Part shown: positions 9,317-17,205 of the stretch, piece by piece
How positions within the stretch are numbered: the stretch's first letter is position 1
Layout of the letters: the number at the start of each line of letters is the position of its first letter
From: CAADGU01 sp964581605
Lineage (GTDB): Bacteria; Chloroflexota; Anaerolineae; Promineifilales; Promineifilaceae
NCBI GenBank assembly: GCA_964581605.1
Contig: CAZOPF010000009.1
Coordinates: 1-64,000 of the forward strand
Direction: 5' to 3'
DNA: 64,000 bases
Position numbers and translations under genes: made by a program
Notes under the pieces: model-generated
Database searches by the model: none
The model's input: the letters and a program-made list of their open reading frames with translations, nothing else
Told to the model about the DNA's origin: nothing

Positions 9317-10912
9317 CTAGGCTTCAATTACCGCTACGGCCGCCAGCCGTTCCTGCTCTTGCTCCACCAATACCCGGCGTAAAATTTTGCCGGTAGGGGA
9401 TTTGGGAATGGATTCAATCAATTCAATCTCACGGATTTTTTTGTAGGGCGCGACCCGTTCGGCCACGTAAGCCAGAATTTCTTCAGGCTGCGCCGCCGCT
9501 TTGAGAACCACAAACGCTTTAGGGATCTGCCCGGCCGTTTCATCTGGTTTGCCAATGACACAGGCGTCGGCTACGGCCGTGTGCCCCAACAGCACCGCCT
9601 CCAATTCCGCCGGAGCCACCTGGTAGCCCTTGTACTTAATCAGTTCCTTCAAGCGGTCCACGATGTAGAAATAGCCATCGTCGTCCACACAGGCAATATC
9701 GCCGGTGTGCAGCCAGCCATCGGGGTCAATGGTCACGGCCGTAGCCTCTGGATTGTTCAGATACCCCTTCATCACCTGTGGGCCACGCAGCCATAACTCC
9801 CCCCGTTCACCTGGCCCCACCGCCTGCCCCGTCAGCACATCCACAATCTGCACTTCCGTATTGGGCACCACAAAACCGACCGTGCCCGGTTTATTCACCT
9901 CTCTGCTCAGTGGCCCGGCGCACACAGTCGCCGACGCTTCCGTGAGACCGTAGCCCTGCATAATCCAGCGGCCCAGCCGGGACTGGAAAGCCTCGGCCAC
10001 CTCCCGGCTCAACGGAGCCGCCCCGGACGCTATCAGCCGCAGTGAGGAGAGGTCGTACTGGTCAACCAGTGGGTGCTTCGCCAGCGCCAGGACAATCGGT
10101 GGGGCGACTGTTGTGAATGAGACCCGATACTTTTGGATCAATTCCAGAAACTGCGGCAGGTCAAAACGGGGCATCGTCACCAACGTACAACCACGAATCA
10201 GCGCCAGCCCCAACACCATCGTCAGCCCCATCGTGTGGAAAAATGGGGCTATGCCCAGCACCACATCCTCCGGGAAAAAGGCCAGATGCCCGGCCAATGC
10301 TTCAATTTGCAGCGCGTTGGCCAGCAAATTGCGGTGGGTGAGCATAACTCCTTTAGGCAGCCCGGTGGTGCCGCTGGAGTAGAGGACAACGGCCGTGTCC
10401 TCCCCCGGCTCAATCGCTACCGGCCGCAACTGCCCATCATTCTTGAGCAAGGTGGCAAAGGATGTTGCTCCTTCGGCCTCCCCTACCACAAAAACTTCTT
10501 CAACAAACGCTTCCCCGGCGGCCATCTGGGCGTTTGCCAGGAATGGGGGGATGGTGAAGAGGCAACGGGCACGGCTGTCACGCAGTTGAAACGCCAGTTC
10601 ATGGGGCGTATACAGCGGGTTTACGGTGGTTACAATCCCGCCAGCCAACAGCACACCGTAAAAAATACTGGCAAATTCGGGTAGATTGGGCAGGTAGAGG
10701 GCGACCATATCCCCCTTTTGCAGCCCGCGCATTTGCAGCCCGGCGGCTACCAGGTGGATCATATTCTTGAGTTGGGCATAGGTGAGGGCACGGCCGTTTG
10801 GCCCATCAATCAATGCCGCTTTATCGCCATGCTCCGCCAGCCGGAGCAACAGAAAGTCACTCACTGAAACATTTGGAATGACAACATCAGGAATTGGGCT
10901 TTTATAAATCAT
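9317..10912 (-). CDS. AMP-forming acyl-CoA ligase (4-coumarate/long-chain fatty acid type)
   Basis: ANL-superfamily enzyme that activates a carboxylic acid with ATP and loads it on CoA. In the 531-aa protein the P-loop is YSSGTTGLPKGVMLTH (about 175-190), A5 is YGLTE, A7 is GWLHTGDIA, A8 is DRLKELIKYKGYQVAP, and A10 is PKSPTGKILRR with the catalytic Lys. The arrangement YKGYQVAPAELE is typical of 4-coumarate-CoA ligase-like enzymes. The start at 10910-10912 (MIYKSPIPDV) lies 11 nt after the stop of the FAD monooxygenase; a longer frame to 11008 would overlap that gene by 85 nt and is rejected. Aromatic or fatty acid substrates are both possible. Confidence 0.94.
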   Translation of the reverse strand: MIYKSPIPDVVIPNVSVSDFLLLRLAEHGDKAALIDGPNGRALTYAQLKNMIHLVAAGLQMRGLQKGDMVALYLPNLPEFASIFYGVLLAGGIVTTVNPLYTPHELAFQLRDSRARCLFTIPPFLANAQMAAGEAFVEEVFVVGEAEGATSFATLLKNDGQLRPVAIEPGEDTAVVLYSSGTTGLPKGVMLTHRNLLANALQIEALAGHLAFFPEDVVLGIAPFFHTMGLTMVLGLALIRGCTLVTMPRFDLPQFLELIQKYRVSFTTVAPPIVLALAKHPLVDQYDLSSLRLIASGAAPLSREVAEAFQSRLGRWIMQGYGLTEASATVCAGPLSREVNKPGTVGFVVPNTEVQIVDVLTGQAVGPGERGELWLRGPQVMKGYLNNPEATAVTIDPDGWLHTGDIACVDDDGYFYIVDRLKELIKYKGYQVAPAELEAVLLGHTAVADACVIGKPDETAGQIPKAFVVLKAAAQPEEILAYVAERVAPYKKIREIELIESIPKSPTGKILRRVLVEQEQERLAAVAVIEA

Positions 10913-10923
10913 CGCTTTTTTAG

Positions 10924-12315
10924 CTAATTTTGATTGGTTGGTTGGCGTGTTGCCGGGGTAGCGACGGCCGTTTCTATTTTCTTTTCCTTCCACCGCAGCA
11001 CCCGCCACAAAACAGCCAGCTTAAACAGGCTCGTCGGTGGCGCCAACAGATTCATCACCTGCAAAAACGCTGCTCCTACCACTTCATCATCATGTGAGGC
11101 CCGGTTCACCTTTGCCGTATACCGATTGATGAAACCTGTGCCCGGCGGTTTGATCCCACTGGTGGTCACAAAGCGGAAATCTTCACCCACCGCCATTTGC
11201 CAGGGGATGTCCACCACTTTGGCCGCTTTCTTGAAAAACGGCCGTGCCACCTGGTCTAAAGATGTCCCTTCCGCTAACACTTGATCCAGCACCCGCACCT
11301 GCATCGCCGCTGATGTCATCCCCTGCCCGTAAGTGGGGTTAAAACTGGCGATGGTATCCCCCAACACCAGATAACCCGCCGGAAAATAAGACAGCTTTTC
11401 GTAATGGCGACGCAGGCTCGCCGGGAATTTGTGGGTCATGATCTCTGAAATCGGCTCTGATTGGCTGATGATGTTGTACACATCCGGCGCGGGCAGGTTA
11501 CGGGCAAATTCTAAGAAACCAGCCTCATCAGTGGGACAATGACTACCGCCCCACCCACCCATCGTCACAATCCAACGGCCGTTTTCAATGGCAAACGCCC
11601 CGCCAAAATAATTCTCGTTCACCGCATCCGGCGTAACCAGCACCCACTGCTGCCCACGTGGATCGTCCGGGTCGCGGTTGTAGAGGCGCGTGGCATAGCC
11701 CACATCCACCTTCACCTCGCTTTCTGGCGGCGCATCATAACCCAGTTCCCTGAGCCACTGTGGTGTACGCGACCCCCGCCCGCTGCAATCAACGGTGAAG
11801 TCGGCCGTCATATGTACCAGTTCTGTCGTCGTTCCCCGCTGCTCCACCATCACCCCAATCACCCGCTCTTTGTCCGGCGTGGTTAGCAGTTGTTTGATGG
11901 CGCAGTTATCGCGTAGGGTCACATTCGGCCGGGCCAGCACCCGCTGCCGAATCATAAACTCCAACTGCGGGCGGCTCAGTGTCACCCCGTCCAGACCAGA
12001 GTGGAAATTCCTCCGGTAGCCGCCATGTGTGTACCAACGCATGGTTTCACCCATATCGCCCATAAAGGTATCGAGTTCGGCCAGCGCCGCTGGCAAATCA
12101 GGGAAATAGTAGCCGAAGATTTGCAACCCGTTAGCCAACAGCCCGTGTAAATGGCGTGTGTGTGGCTGCCCCTTGCGCGCTTCGGGCTGGTCATGCACCG
12201 GGTCTCGTTCCACTATCGTCACCTGTTCAAAATGATCACTTAACACACGGGCGGTAAGTAAGCCGGCCATGCTGCCGCCAATAACAATGGCATGGGTTTG
12301 TTTATCGTTTTTCAT
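10924..12315 (-). CDS. FAD-dependent monooxygenase / oxidoreductase
   Basis: Flavoprotein of the group-A monooxygenase / geranylgeranyl-reductase-like fold, 463 aa. The dinucleotide-binding motif AIVIGGSMAGLLTARVLS begins at about residue 9, followed by an acidic strand end (VERDP). A second FAD motif is YLVLGDTIASFNPTYGQGM, and DFTVDCSGRGSRTP is the central D-C-S-G-R-G segment of this family. The start at 12313-12315 has a GGAGAA ribosome-binding site. It is the first gene of a probable three-gene unit with the acyl-CoA ligase and a membrane protein, which suggests oxidation and CoA activation of the same class of compound; this is inference. Confidence 0.9.
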   Translation of the reverse strand: MKNDKQTHAIVIGGSMAGLLTARVLSDHFEQVTIVERDPVHDQPEARKGQPHTRHLHGLLANGLQIFGYYFPDLPAALAELDTFMGDMGETMRWYTHGGYRRNFHSGLDGVTLSRPQLEFMIRQRVLARPNVTLRDNCAIKQLLTTPDKERVIGVMVEQRGTTTELVHMTADFTVDCSGRGSRTPQWLRELGYDAPPESEVKVDVGYATRLYNRDPDDPRGQQWVLVTPDAVNENYFGGAFAIENGRWIVTMGGWGGSHCPTDEAGFLEFARNLPAPDVYNIISQSEPISEIMTHKFPASLRRHYEKLSYFPAGYLVLGDTIASFNPTYGQGMTSAAMQVRVLDQVLAEGTSLDQVARPFFKKAAKVVDIPWQMAVGEDFRFVTTSGIKPPGTGFINRYTAKVNRASHDDEVVGAAFLQVMNLLAPPTSLFKLAVLWRVLRWKEKKIETAVATPATRQPTNQN

Positions 12316-12396
12316 GGGTTTCTCCAAAACAAGTGGGAAACGGCCGTAGCCATTTCCCGCACACACGGCACACAAATACCATCGGCTGAGGCATGA

Positions 12397-12597
12397 CTAG
12401 AGGACCAGGCGGCGACTTCTGGGCCGGAAATCCAGATGACTGGCGAGGACAACATGTTGCTGTGGCAACGGCCGCCACAGATTCAGCCAGGTTTGTTGAT
12501 GTTCCAAAAGTCGCTGCCGATTGCGCAGTACACTCAACTCCTGGTCAGTGTGGTCAAATTGGGGCTGGATAGGGTCTTTTGTCTGATCTTGCATCAT
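12397..12597 (-). CDS. Possible small hypothetical protein
   Basis: A 66-aa reading frame starting with two Met codons and ending PRSRRLVL. It is polar and Gln/Arg-rich and has no signal peptide, membrane segment or recognisable family. It lies 81 nt upstream of the FAD monooxygenase on the same strand. A plus-strand frame of similar size overlaps it, so coding is not certain. Most of the remaining sequence from 12316 to 12767 consists of the two hairpins described separately. Confidence 0.25.
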   Translation of the reverse strand: MMQDQTKDPIQPQFDHTDQELSVLRNRQRLLEHQQTWLNLWRPLPQQHVVLASHLDFRPRSRRLVL

Positions 12598-12613
12598 TCG
12601 ATCTTCTCGGCTG

Positions 12614-12650
12614 ACCTGGCAGGTTTTTCAAACCTGTCAGGTCTGTTTTA
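12614..12650. terminator. CCTG(A/G)CAGG hairpin with T run
   Basis: Arms 12614-12627 and 12631-12644 pair over 14 bp with one mismatch around a 3-nt loop, followed on the plus strand by TGTTTT. No plus-strand gene ends here. A related CTGTCAGG...CCTGACAG hairpin at 60563-60588 lies inside a coding region, so this may be a dispersed repeat rather than a dedicated terminator. Confidence 0.5.
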
Positions 12651-12726
12651 ACAAACAAGTTGCTATATAATCCCATCCTAGCAGGTCATCATTTTTGCAT
12701 CGTATTTTTATCGTTTATCCAACTAA

Positions 12727-12762
12727 GAGGTGAGACGCACTTTTTGAAGTGCGTCTCACCTC
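12727..12762 (+). repeat. 16-bp hairpin immediately before the BTAD regulator start
   Basis: Arms 12727-12742 and 12747-12762 are perfectly complementary (GAGGTGAGACGCACTT and its complement) with loop TTTG. The stem ends 5 nt before the ATG at 12768, and the only GAGG-like ribosome-binding sequence lies inside the arm. It could hold back translation, or the mRNA could start within it. Confidence 0.85.
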
Positions 12763-12767
12763 ATCAG

Positions 12768-15700
12768 ATGGGTGCAGCATTGCCCGGCACATTACAACTC
12801 GCCGTATTGGGAAAACCGCACATTACCTGCCAAAACCAGCCGCTGACGGCCGAACTCGTTTCGGCCAAAGGGCAGGCGTTGCTCATCTACCTGGCCGTCA
12901 CCGGCCGTCCCCATTCCCGCACGGCACTGGCCGGGCTGCTCTGGGGCAACATGCCCGAAGAAACCGCCCGCGCCAACCTGCGCCTCACTCTCTCCAAAGT
13001 TCGCAAGTTCGTGCCCGATGAAATTTTGCAAGCTGGCCGACTGGAGATTGTTCTCACCGATTTCTGGCTGGATGTGGCTGAATTTGAGAAAAGAGTAGAG
13101 AGTGGAAAGTGGTTGGTGGAGAATCAATCGCTCTCCACTAGCGAAGCGACCCAATCCCTGCTCTCCCTCTATCGCGGTGATTTCCTTGAAGATTTCCACC
13201 TGCCAAACGCCCCCGATTTTGACGAATGGGCCATGGGGCAGCGCGTCCGGTGGCGGCAAACGGCCGTGACCGGACTGAGCAACTGGCTGGATACGGCCGT
13301 ACAACAAAACGACCACTCCACCGGCATCCCTCTGGCCCGCAAACTGCTCTCCATCGAACCCTGGCACGAAGAAAGCCACCGCCACCTCATGCGCCTATTG
13401 GCGGCCAGCGGCCAGCGCAGCGCCGCCCTGGCCCAATACGAAACCTGCCGCCGCCTGCTGGCCGACGAACTGGGCATTGAGCCGTCTGCCGAGACCACGT
13501 TGTTGTGGGAACGGATGAAGGCAGGGGAGCGGGGGAGCAGGGGAGCAGAGGAGCGGGGGAGCAGGGGAGCGGAGGAGCAGGGGAGCAGGGGAGCGGAGGA
13601 GCGGGGGAGCAGGGGAGCGGAGGAGAGTTCTCCTCTGCCCCTTCGCTCCTCCGCTCCTCTGCCTATTTACAACCTCCCCCCCCAACTCACCCCCTTCGTC
13701 GGCCGCCGGGCAGAATTGGAACACCTGGGGATGCAGCTGCTAGACCCCAACTGTCGCCTGCTGACGATCATAGGCATGGGTGGCATGGGCAAAACACGGC
13801 TGGCGCTGGAATTGGCCGTTTCGGCCGTGCCCCACTTTCCCGATGGCGTCACCTTTGTGGATTTATCATCACTGGCCGGAAGCGCATTGCTGGTCACGGC
13901 CGTAACCGACGCCCTTAACCTCCCCCTCACCGGCAGCCCACCACCGGAAACACAACTGGCCGATTATCTGGCCCCCCGCCGCCTGCTCCTGGTGCTCGAT
14001 AACTTTGAAACGGTACTGGAGGGGGCCGGATTGGTGGCTCACTTGCTGGCGGCCGCCCCCCACCTCAGCCTGCTCATCACCTCCCGCGAGCCGCTCAACC
14101 TGCATGGTGAATGGCTCTACCCGTTGGGCGGCCTGGCCCTGCCTGACGAAACAGGGGGTGAAAGCGCCCCCTATGCTGACGCGCTGGACTTTTTCGCCCG
14201 CTGCGCCCGGCGTGTGCGTCCTGAATTCTCTTTGGCTGAGGAGACGGCCGCCGTCATTGAACTATGCGGACTGACCGGCGGGATGCCCCTGGCATTGGAA
14301 CTGGCCGCCAGTTGGGCCAAAACACTCTCCGTCGCTGACATTGTGGCCGAAATCCGGCAAGACCTGGACATCCTCCAGGCCCGGCAGGCCAACCGGCCCA
14401 AACGCCAGCGCAGCATCCAGACCATCCTCAACCAGACCTGGCAGCGATTAACGCCAGACGAGCAAACCATCTTCGCCCGGCTGGCCGTGTTTCAGGGGCC
14501 ATTTGACCGGGCGGCAGCACAGCAGGTGGCCGGGGCCAATTTGGGGACACTCACCAATTTGCTAGACAAAGCATTATTGCAGCGCCGCCAGCACACCCAT
14601 TACACCATGCACCCCCTCGTGCGGCAGTTTGGCTACGGCCGCCTCCAGGCCAACCCCACCGCCTACGCCGAGACCCAGGCTGCTTACGCCGCCACCTATG
14701 CCACCTTTTGCGCCAACCTCTTGCCCCAACTCATTCAGCGTGACCTGCCCGCCCTGGCCACTCTTAAACAAGAACAGGAGAACATTCGCGCTGTGTGGGA
14801 ATGGGCAACCGCTCATCAAGAAGTGGCAGTGTTGGGCCAGATGGCGCAGCCGTTGGCGCTGTATCTGGCCCATTACAGTCACAACCAGGAGCATTACCAA
14901 CGGTTTCAAACGGCCGTCGCCGCCCTCACCCCTCTCTCCGACCCCATCGCCCGGCAAACGCTGGCCTATGCTCTGCTGGAAATGGGCAACGCCCACATGA
15001 CGCTGGGCAAGCTGGCCGATGCCGACGCCGCTTTGGAGGCCAGCGAAACGCTCTATGCCCAACTGGCCATTCCCCACGCGCCTGGTTTAGGCACCGACCC
15101 TTCCGCCATCCGCAGTATTGTCGCCTGGATGCGTTCCGATTTTGGCACGGCCGTACAGTTTGGCGAGAAAGCGTTGGCCCAGGCCCGCACCGAGCAGAAT
15201 ACACACAACGAGGCCTACGCCCATTTTGTGTTATCCGGGGCCAACATTGCCCTGGGTGAATACACAACCGCCCAGAACCATGCCCGGCAGGCATTTGTTT
15301 TGGCACACTCCTTCAACGACCCCTGGTTTTTGGGTTACTGCCACATGGAACTGGGCAAATCAGCCCTGGCGTTGGGTGACTATACGGCCGCCGATCACCA
15401 TTTTGAAACAGCTTTTGCCCTACCCCAACAGGTGGGCAACCGCACTGGCATGGCCATGGCCCGGCTCATGCTCGGCGAAAGCCGGCGGCGGCAGCAAAGG
15501 TGGGCCGAAGCAGCCGACGCCTTTGGCGAAGCGCGGCACATTTATCGGGAAATCCACAACCGCATGGGGTTGGCGCGGGCCTGCGCCGGCTTGGGTGATG
15601 CGGCCACAGGCCAGGGCGCGTGGGCACAGGCGCGAGAGTGGTATGTGCAAAGTCTGAAACTGGTGGTCGCCGCCGGGCTGCATACCTATGCCAACACAGT

Positions 15701-15923
15701 GTTGGTCGGTGTGGGGGAGTGGTTGTGGGCGGTGGGGCAACGGGAGCGTGCAGTGGCGGTGCTGACGGCCGTTGCCCAGGACCCCCTGGTGAATGTAGAT
15801 TTGAAGGAGCGAGCCTTGCAGCGGGTGGCGGCCGTGCCCGCCCCACCAGATTGTCCACCCACCGACACCTTTCAACTCGCCGCCACCCTCACGGCCGAAT
15901 TGGAAAACATTCCAAATCTGTAG
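12768..15923 (+). CDS. BTAD / NB-ARC / TPR transcriptional regulator (AfsR/SARP-like)
   Basis: A 1051-aa signal-responsive regulator. Order: N-terminal winged-helix-like region (LQLAVLGKPHITCQNQPLTA), bacterial transcriptional activator domain (to about residue 240, ending YETCRRLLADELGIEPSAET), a low-complexity Gly/Glu/Arg/Ser linker (about 252-299), an NB-ARC ATPase with Walker A GMGGMGKTRLALELA (near 335-349) and Walker B LLLVLDNFE (near 405-413), and C-terminal TPR helices from about residue 680. ATP-dependent self-association is known for such regulators. The linker is encoded by a tandem-repeat hairpin (13521-13663) like those found between genes. The start at 12768 fits the family's N-terminus; an earlier in-frame start would translate an upstream hairpin. 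It is divergent from the FAD monooxygenase unit, a plausible but unproven target. Confidence 0.9.
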   Translation: MGAALPGTLQLAVLGKPHITCQNQPLTAELVSAKGQALLIYLAVTGRPHSRTALAGLLWGNMPEETARANLRLTLSKVRKFVPDEILQAGRLEIVLTDFWLDVAEFEKRVESGKWLVENQSLSTSEATQSLLSLYRGDFLEDFHLPNAPDFDEWAMGQRVRWRQTAVTGLSNWLDTAVQQNDHSTGIPLARKLLSIEPWHEESHRHLMRLLAASGQRSAALAQYETCRRLLADELGIEPSAETTLLWERMKAGERGSRGAEERGSRGAEEQGSRGAEERGSRGAEESSPLPLRSSAPLPIYNLPPQLTPFVGRRAELEHLGMQLLDPNCRLLTIIGMGGMGKTRLALELAVSAVPHFPDGVTFVDLSSLAGSALLVTAVTDALNLPLTGSPPPETQLADYLAPRRLLLVLDNFETVLEGAGLVAHLLAAAPHLSLLITSREPLNLHGEWLYPLGGLALPDETGGESAPYADALDFFARCARRVRPEFSLAEETAAVIELCGLTGGMPLALELAASWAKTLSVADIVAEIRQDLDILQARQANRPKRQRSIQTILNQTWQRLTPDEQTIFARLAVFQGPFDRAAAQQVAGANLGTLTNLLDKALLQRRQHTHYTMHPLVRQFGYGRLQANPTAYAETQAAYAATYATFCANLLPQLIQRDLPALATLKQEQENIRAVWEWATAHQEVAVLGQMAQPLALYLAHYSHNQEHYQRFQTAVAALTPLSDPIARQTLAYALLEMGNAHMTLGKLADADAALEASETLYAQLAIPHAPGLGTDPSAIRSIVAWMRSDFGTAVQFGEKALAQARTEQNTHNEAYAHFVLSGANIALGEYTTAQNHARQAFVLAHSFNDPWFLGYCHMELGKSALALGDYTAADHHFETAFALPQQVGNRTGMAMARLMLGESRRRQQRWAEAADAFGEARHIYREIHNRMGLARACAGLGDAATGQGAWAQAREWYVQSLKLVVAAGLHTYANTVLVGVGEWLWAVGQRERAVAVLTAVAQDPLVNVDLKERALQRVAAVPAPPDCPPTDTFQLAATLTAELENIPNL
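13521..13663. repeat. In-frame tandem-repeat hairpin inside the regulator gene
   Basis: GGGGAGCA/GGAGCGGA-type units are repeated many times and then followed by the complementary CTCCTCTGCC/CGCTCCTC run. It encodes the low-complexity linker (GERGSRGAEERGSRGAEE and its continuation) between the BTAD and NB-ARC domains. The architecture, short tandem units plus their own complement, matches the intergenic elements of this window. Confidence 0.85.
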
Positions 15924-15970
15924 CAGCGTCTGGCCATACGCCCCTTACAAACCTATCTCCTTCGTAAATA

Positions 15971-15999
15971 GGACGCGGATTGACGCGGATGACGCGGAT
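15971..15999. repeat. Short GACGCGGAT direct repeats
   Basis: Three copies of GACGCGGAT, two separated by a single T and two directly adjacent, in the intergenic space between two convergent genes. No inverted partner is seen. Confidence 0.7.
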
Positions 16000-16026
16000 A
16001 AAATGTTGTGAACAGGCGTCCTGTTT

Positions 16027-16509
16027 TCATATGTCGTGGTGCGTATCCACCCATGAAGCCTCCTCCCTCATCTCTTCCACAAATTGATCCCATATCGGGT
16101 ATTCGCCTTCTATCCAGACGTGGGACATCAATTCGTCGGCCTGGTCAGCCGTCCAACCCTGGTGTTTCATGGCGTAGAGGGAGTAAAAGGCCGTTACCCG
16201 GTAATTGGCGGCACAGTGGATGAGGGTTTTGTGATGGACGGCCGTGTGCATCGCCTCCTCAAACGCCGCAAAATCACTTTTCTGTGGATCACCCCATTCC
16301 ACTGGAATAGCGATATAGCGCATTCCCAACTCTTGTACCAGTGCTGCCTCATCCGGCAGCGAATAGCCTTTGCTAAACGTTGCCAGGTTTATCACCGTTT
16401 CAAACCCCTCGGCCGCCGCGGCCCGCAACTGCTCCTCTGTGGGCTGCCCGGCCGTGATAATATGATCAGTAATTTGCTTAAAATTGTAAATGTCCTGCGT
16501 ACTCATCAA
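16027..16509 (-). CDS. Protein-tyrosine-phosphatase-like (DUF442-type) protein
   Basis: A 160-aa protein of the dual-specificity phosphatase-like fold: NFKQITDHIITAGQPTEEQL and GFETVINLATF at the N-terminus match the DUF442 / beta-lactamase-hydrolase-like group, and IHCAANYRVTAF is the P-loop position. The visible loop has Cys and Arg separated by four residues instead of the five of classical CX5R phosphatases, so catalytic activity is uncertain. The start at 16509 is favoured by an AGGAG ribosome-binding site 7 nt upstream; a second ATG follows directly. It is convergent to the regulator gene. Confidence 0.75.
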   Translation of the reverse strand: MMSTQDIYNFKQITDHIITAGQPTEEQLRAAAAEGFETVINLATFSKGYSLPDEAALVQELGMRYIAIPVEWGDPQKSDFAAFEEAMHTAVHHKTLIHCAANYRVTAFYSLYAMKHQGWTADQADELMSHVWIEGEYPIWDQFVEEMREEASWVDTHHDI

Positions 16510-16707
16510 TCAGCTATCTCCTTTCATGCCATAATTATACGCCCGGTAATCCGAAATTAGGCAAAATCTATCCAACGTAGAGATTGCTCCTATCGGGTGA
16601 TCAGGAGACAATGGATCAAATGATGAACAAACTAAACCTTTGCGTCTTCATTCTTTGTTACTTAGCCCCTTTGCACCTTTGCGTTGAAAGATTTTGAAGG
16701 AGACCGT

Positions 16708-17205
16708 ATGACCGAAACGCCTCCCACCCGCAGTCGTCTGATTGAATGGCAAGACCCCCGGCTCACGGCCGTGAAAGCCACCCAAATGTCCGGCCTGGAC
16801 TTTTTCCGGGCCTGGTTTACCGGCGAAGTGCCCGCCCCGCCCATCGGCGTGTTGATGAATTTTGGGCTGAAGGAGGTGGATGACGGCCGTATCACCTTCA
16901 CCATGCAACCCGCCGAATACCACTTCAACCCCATCGGCACCGTACACGGCGGTGTCATCGCCACCATCCTGGACTCAGCCATGTCCTGCGCCGTTCACAC
17001 CAAACTACCCCTGGGCGGCGGCTATACCACGCTGGAAATCAAGGTCAATTACATCCGCCCCGCCCTGGCTGACAGCGGCCCGCTGGAATGTATCGGCCAG
17101 GTCATCCACATGGGCCGCCGCTCGGCCACGGCTGAAGGCAAATTACAGGATGCCAATGGCAAACTGTATGCCCACGGCACCGCTACGTGTATGCTTTTGC
17201 CTTAA
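16708..17205 (+). CDS. PaaI-family hotdog thioesterase
   Basis: A 165-aa acyl-CoA thioesterase of the hotdog fold. The core GTVHGGVIATILDSAMSCAV carries the HGG motif and the catalytic-helix acidic residue, followed by YTTLEIKVNYIRPA, the central strand of PaaI/YbgC-like enzymes. The start at 16708 has an AAGGAG ribosome-binding site 6 nt upstream; an upstream TTG frame is not needed. The stop codon overlaps the stop codon of the convergent helicase gene (17202-17205), so the two genes end in each other. Substrate unknown. Confidence 0.9.
   Translation: MTETPPTRSRLIEWQDPRLTAVKATQMSGLDFFRAWFTGEVPAPPIGVLMNFGLKEVDDGRITFTMQPAEYHFNPIGTVHGGVIATILDSAMSCAVHTKLPLGGGYTTLEIKVNYIRPALADSGPLECIGQVIHMGRRSATAEGKLQDANGKLYAHGTATCMLLP

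Noticed and set aside
9317..11008. Longer N-terminus of the acyl-CoA ligase to 11008
   Set aside because: It would overlap the FAD monooxygenase by 85 nt and adds residues unlike the family; the ATG at 10912 fits the usual N-terminus.
12436..12651. 71-aa plus-strand frame before the BTAD regulator
   Set aside because: Its end lies in a hairpin repeat, it has no ribosome-binding site or family, and it overlaps a minus-strand frame of equal weight.
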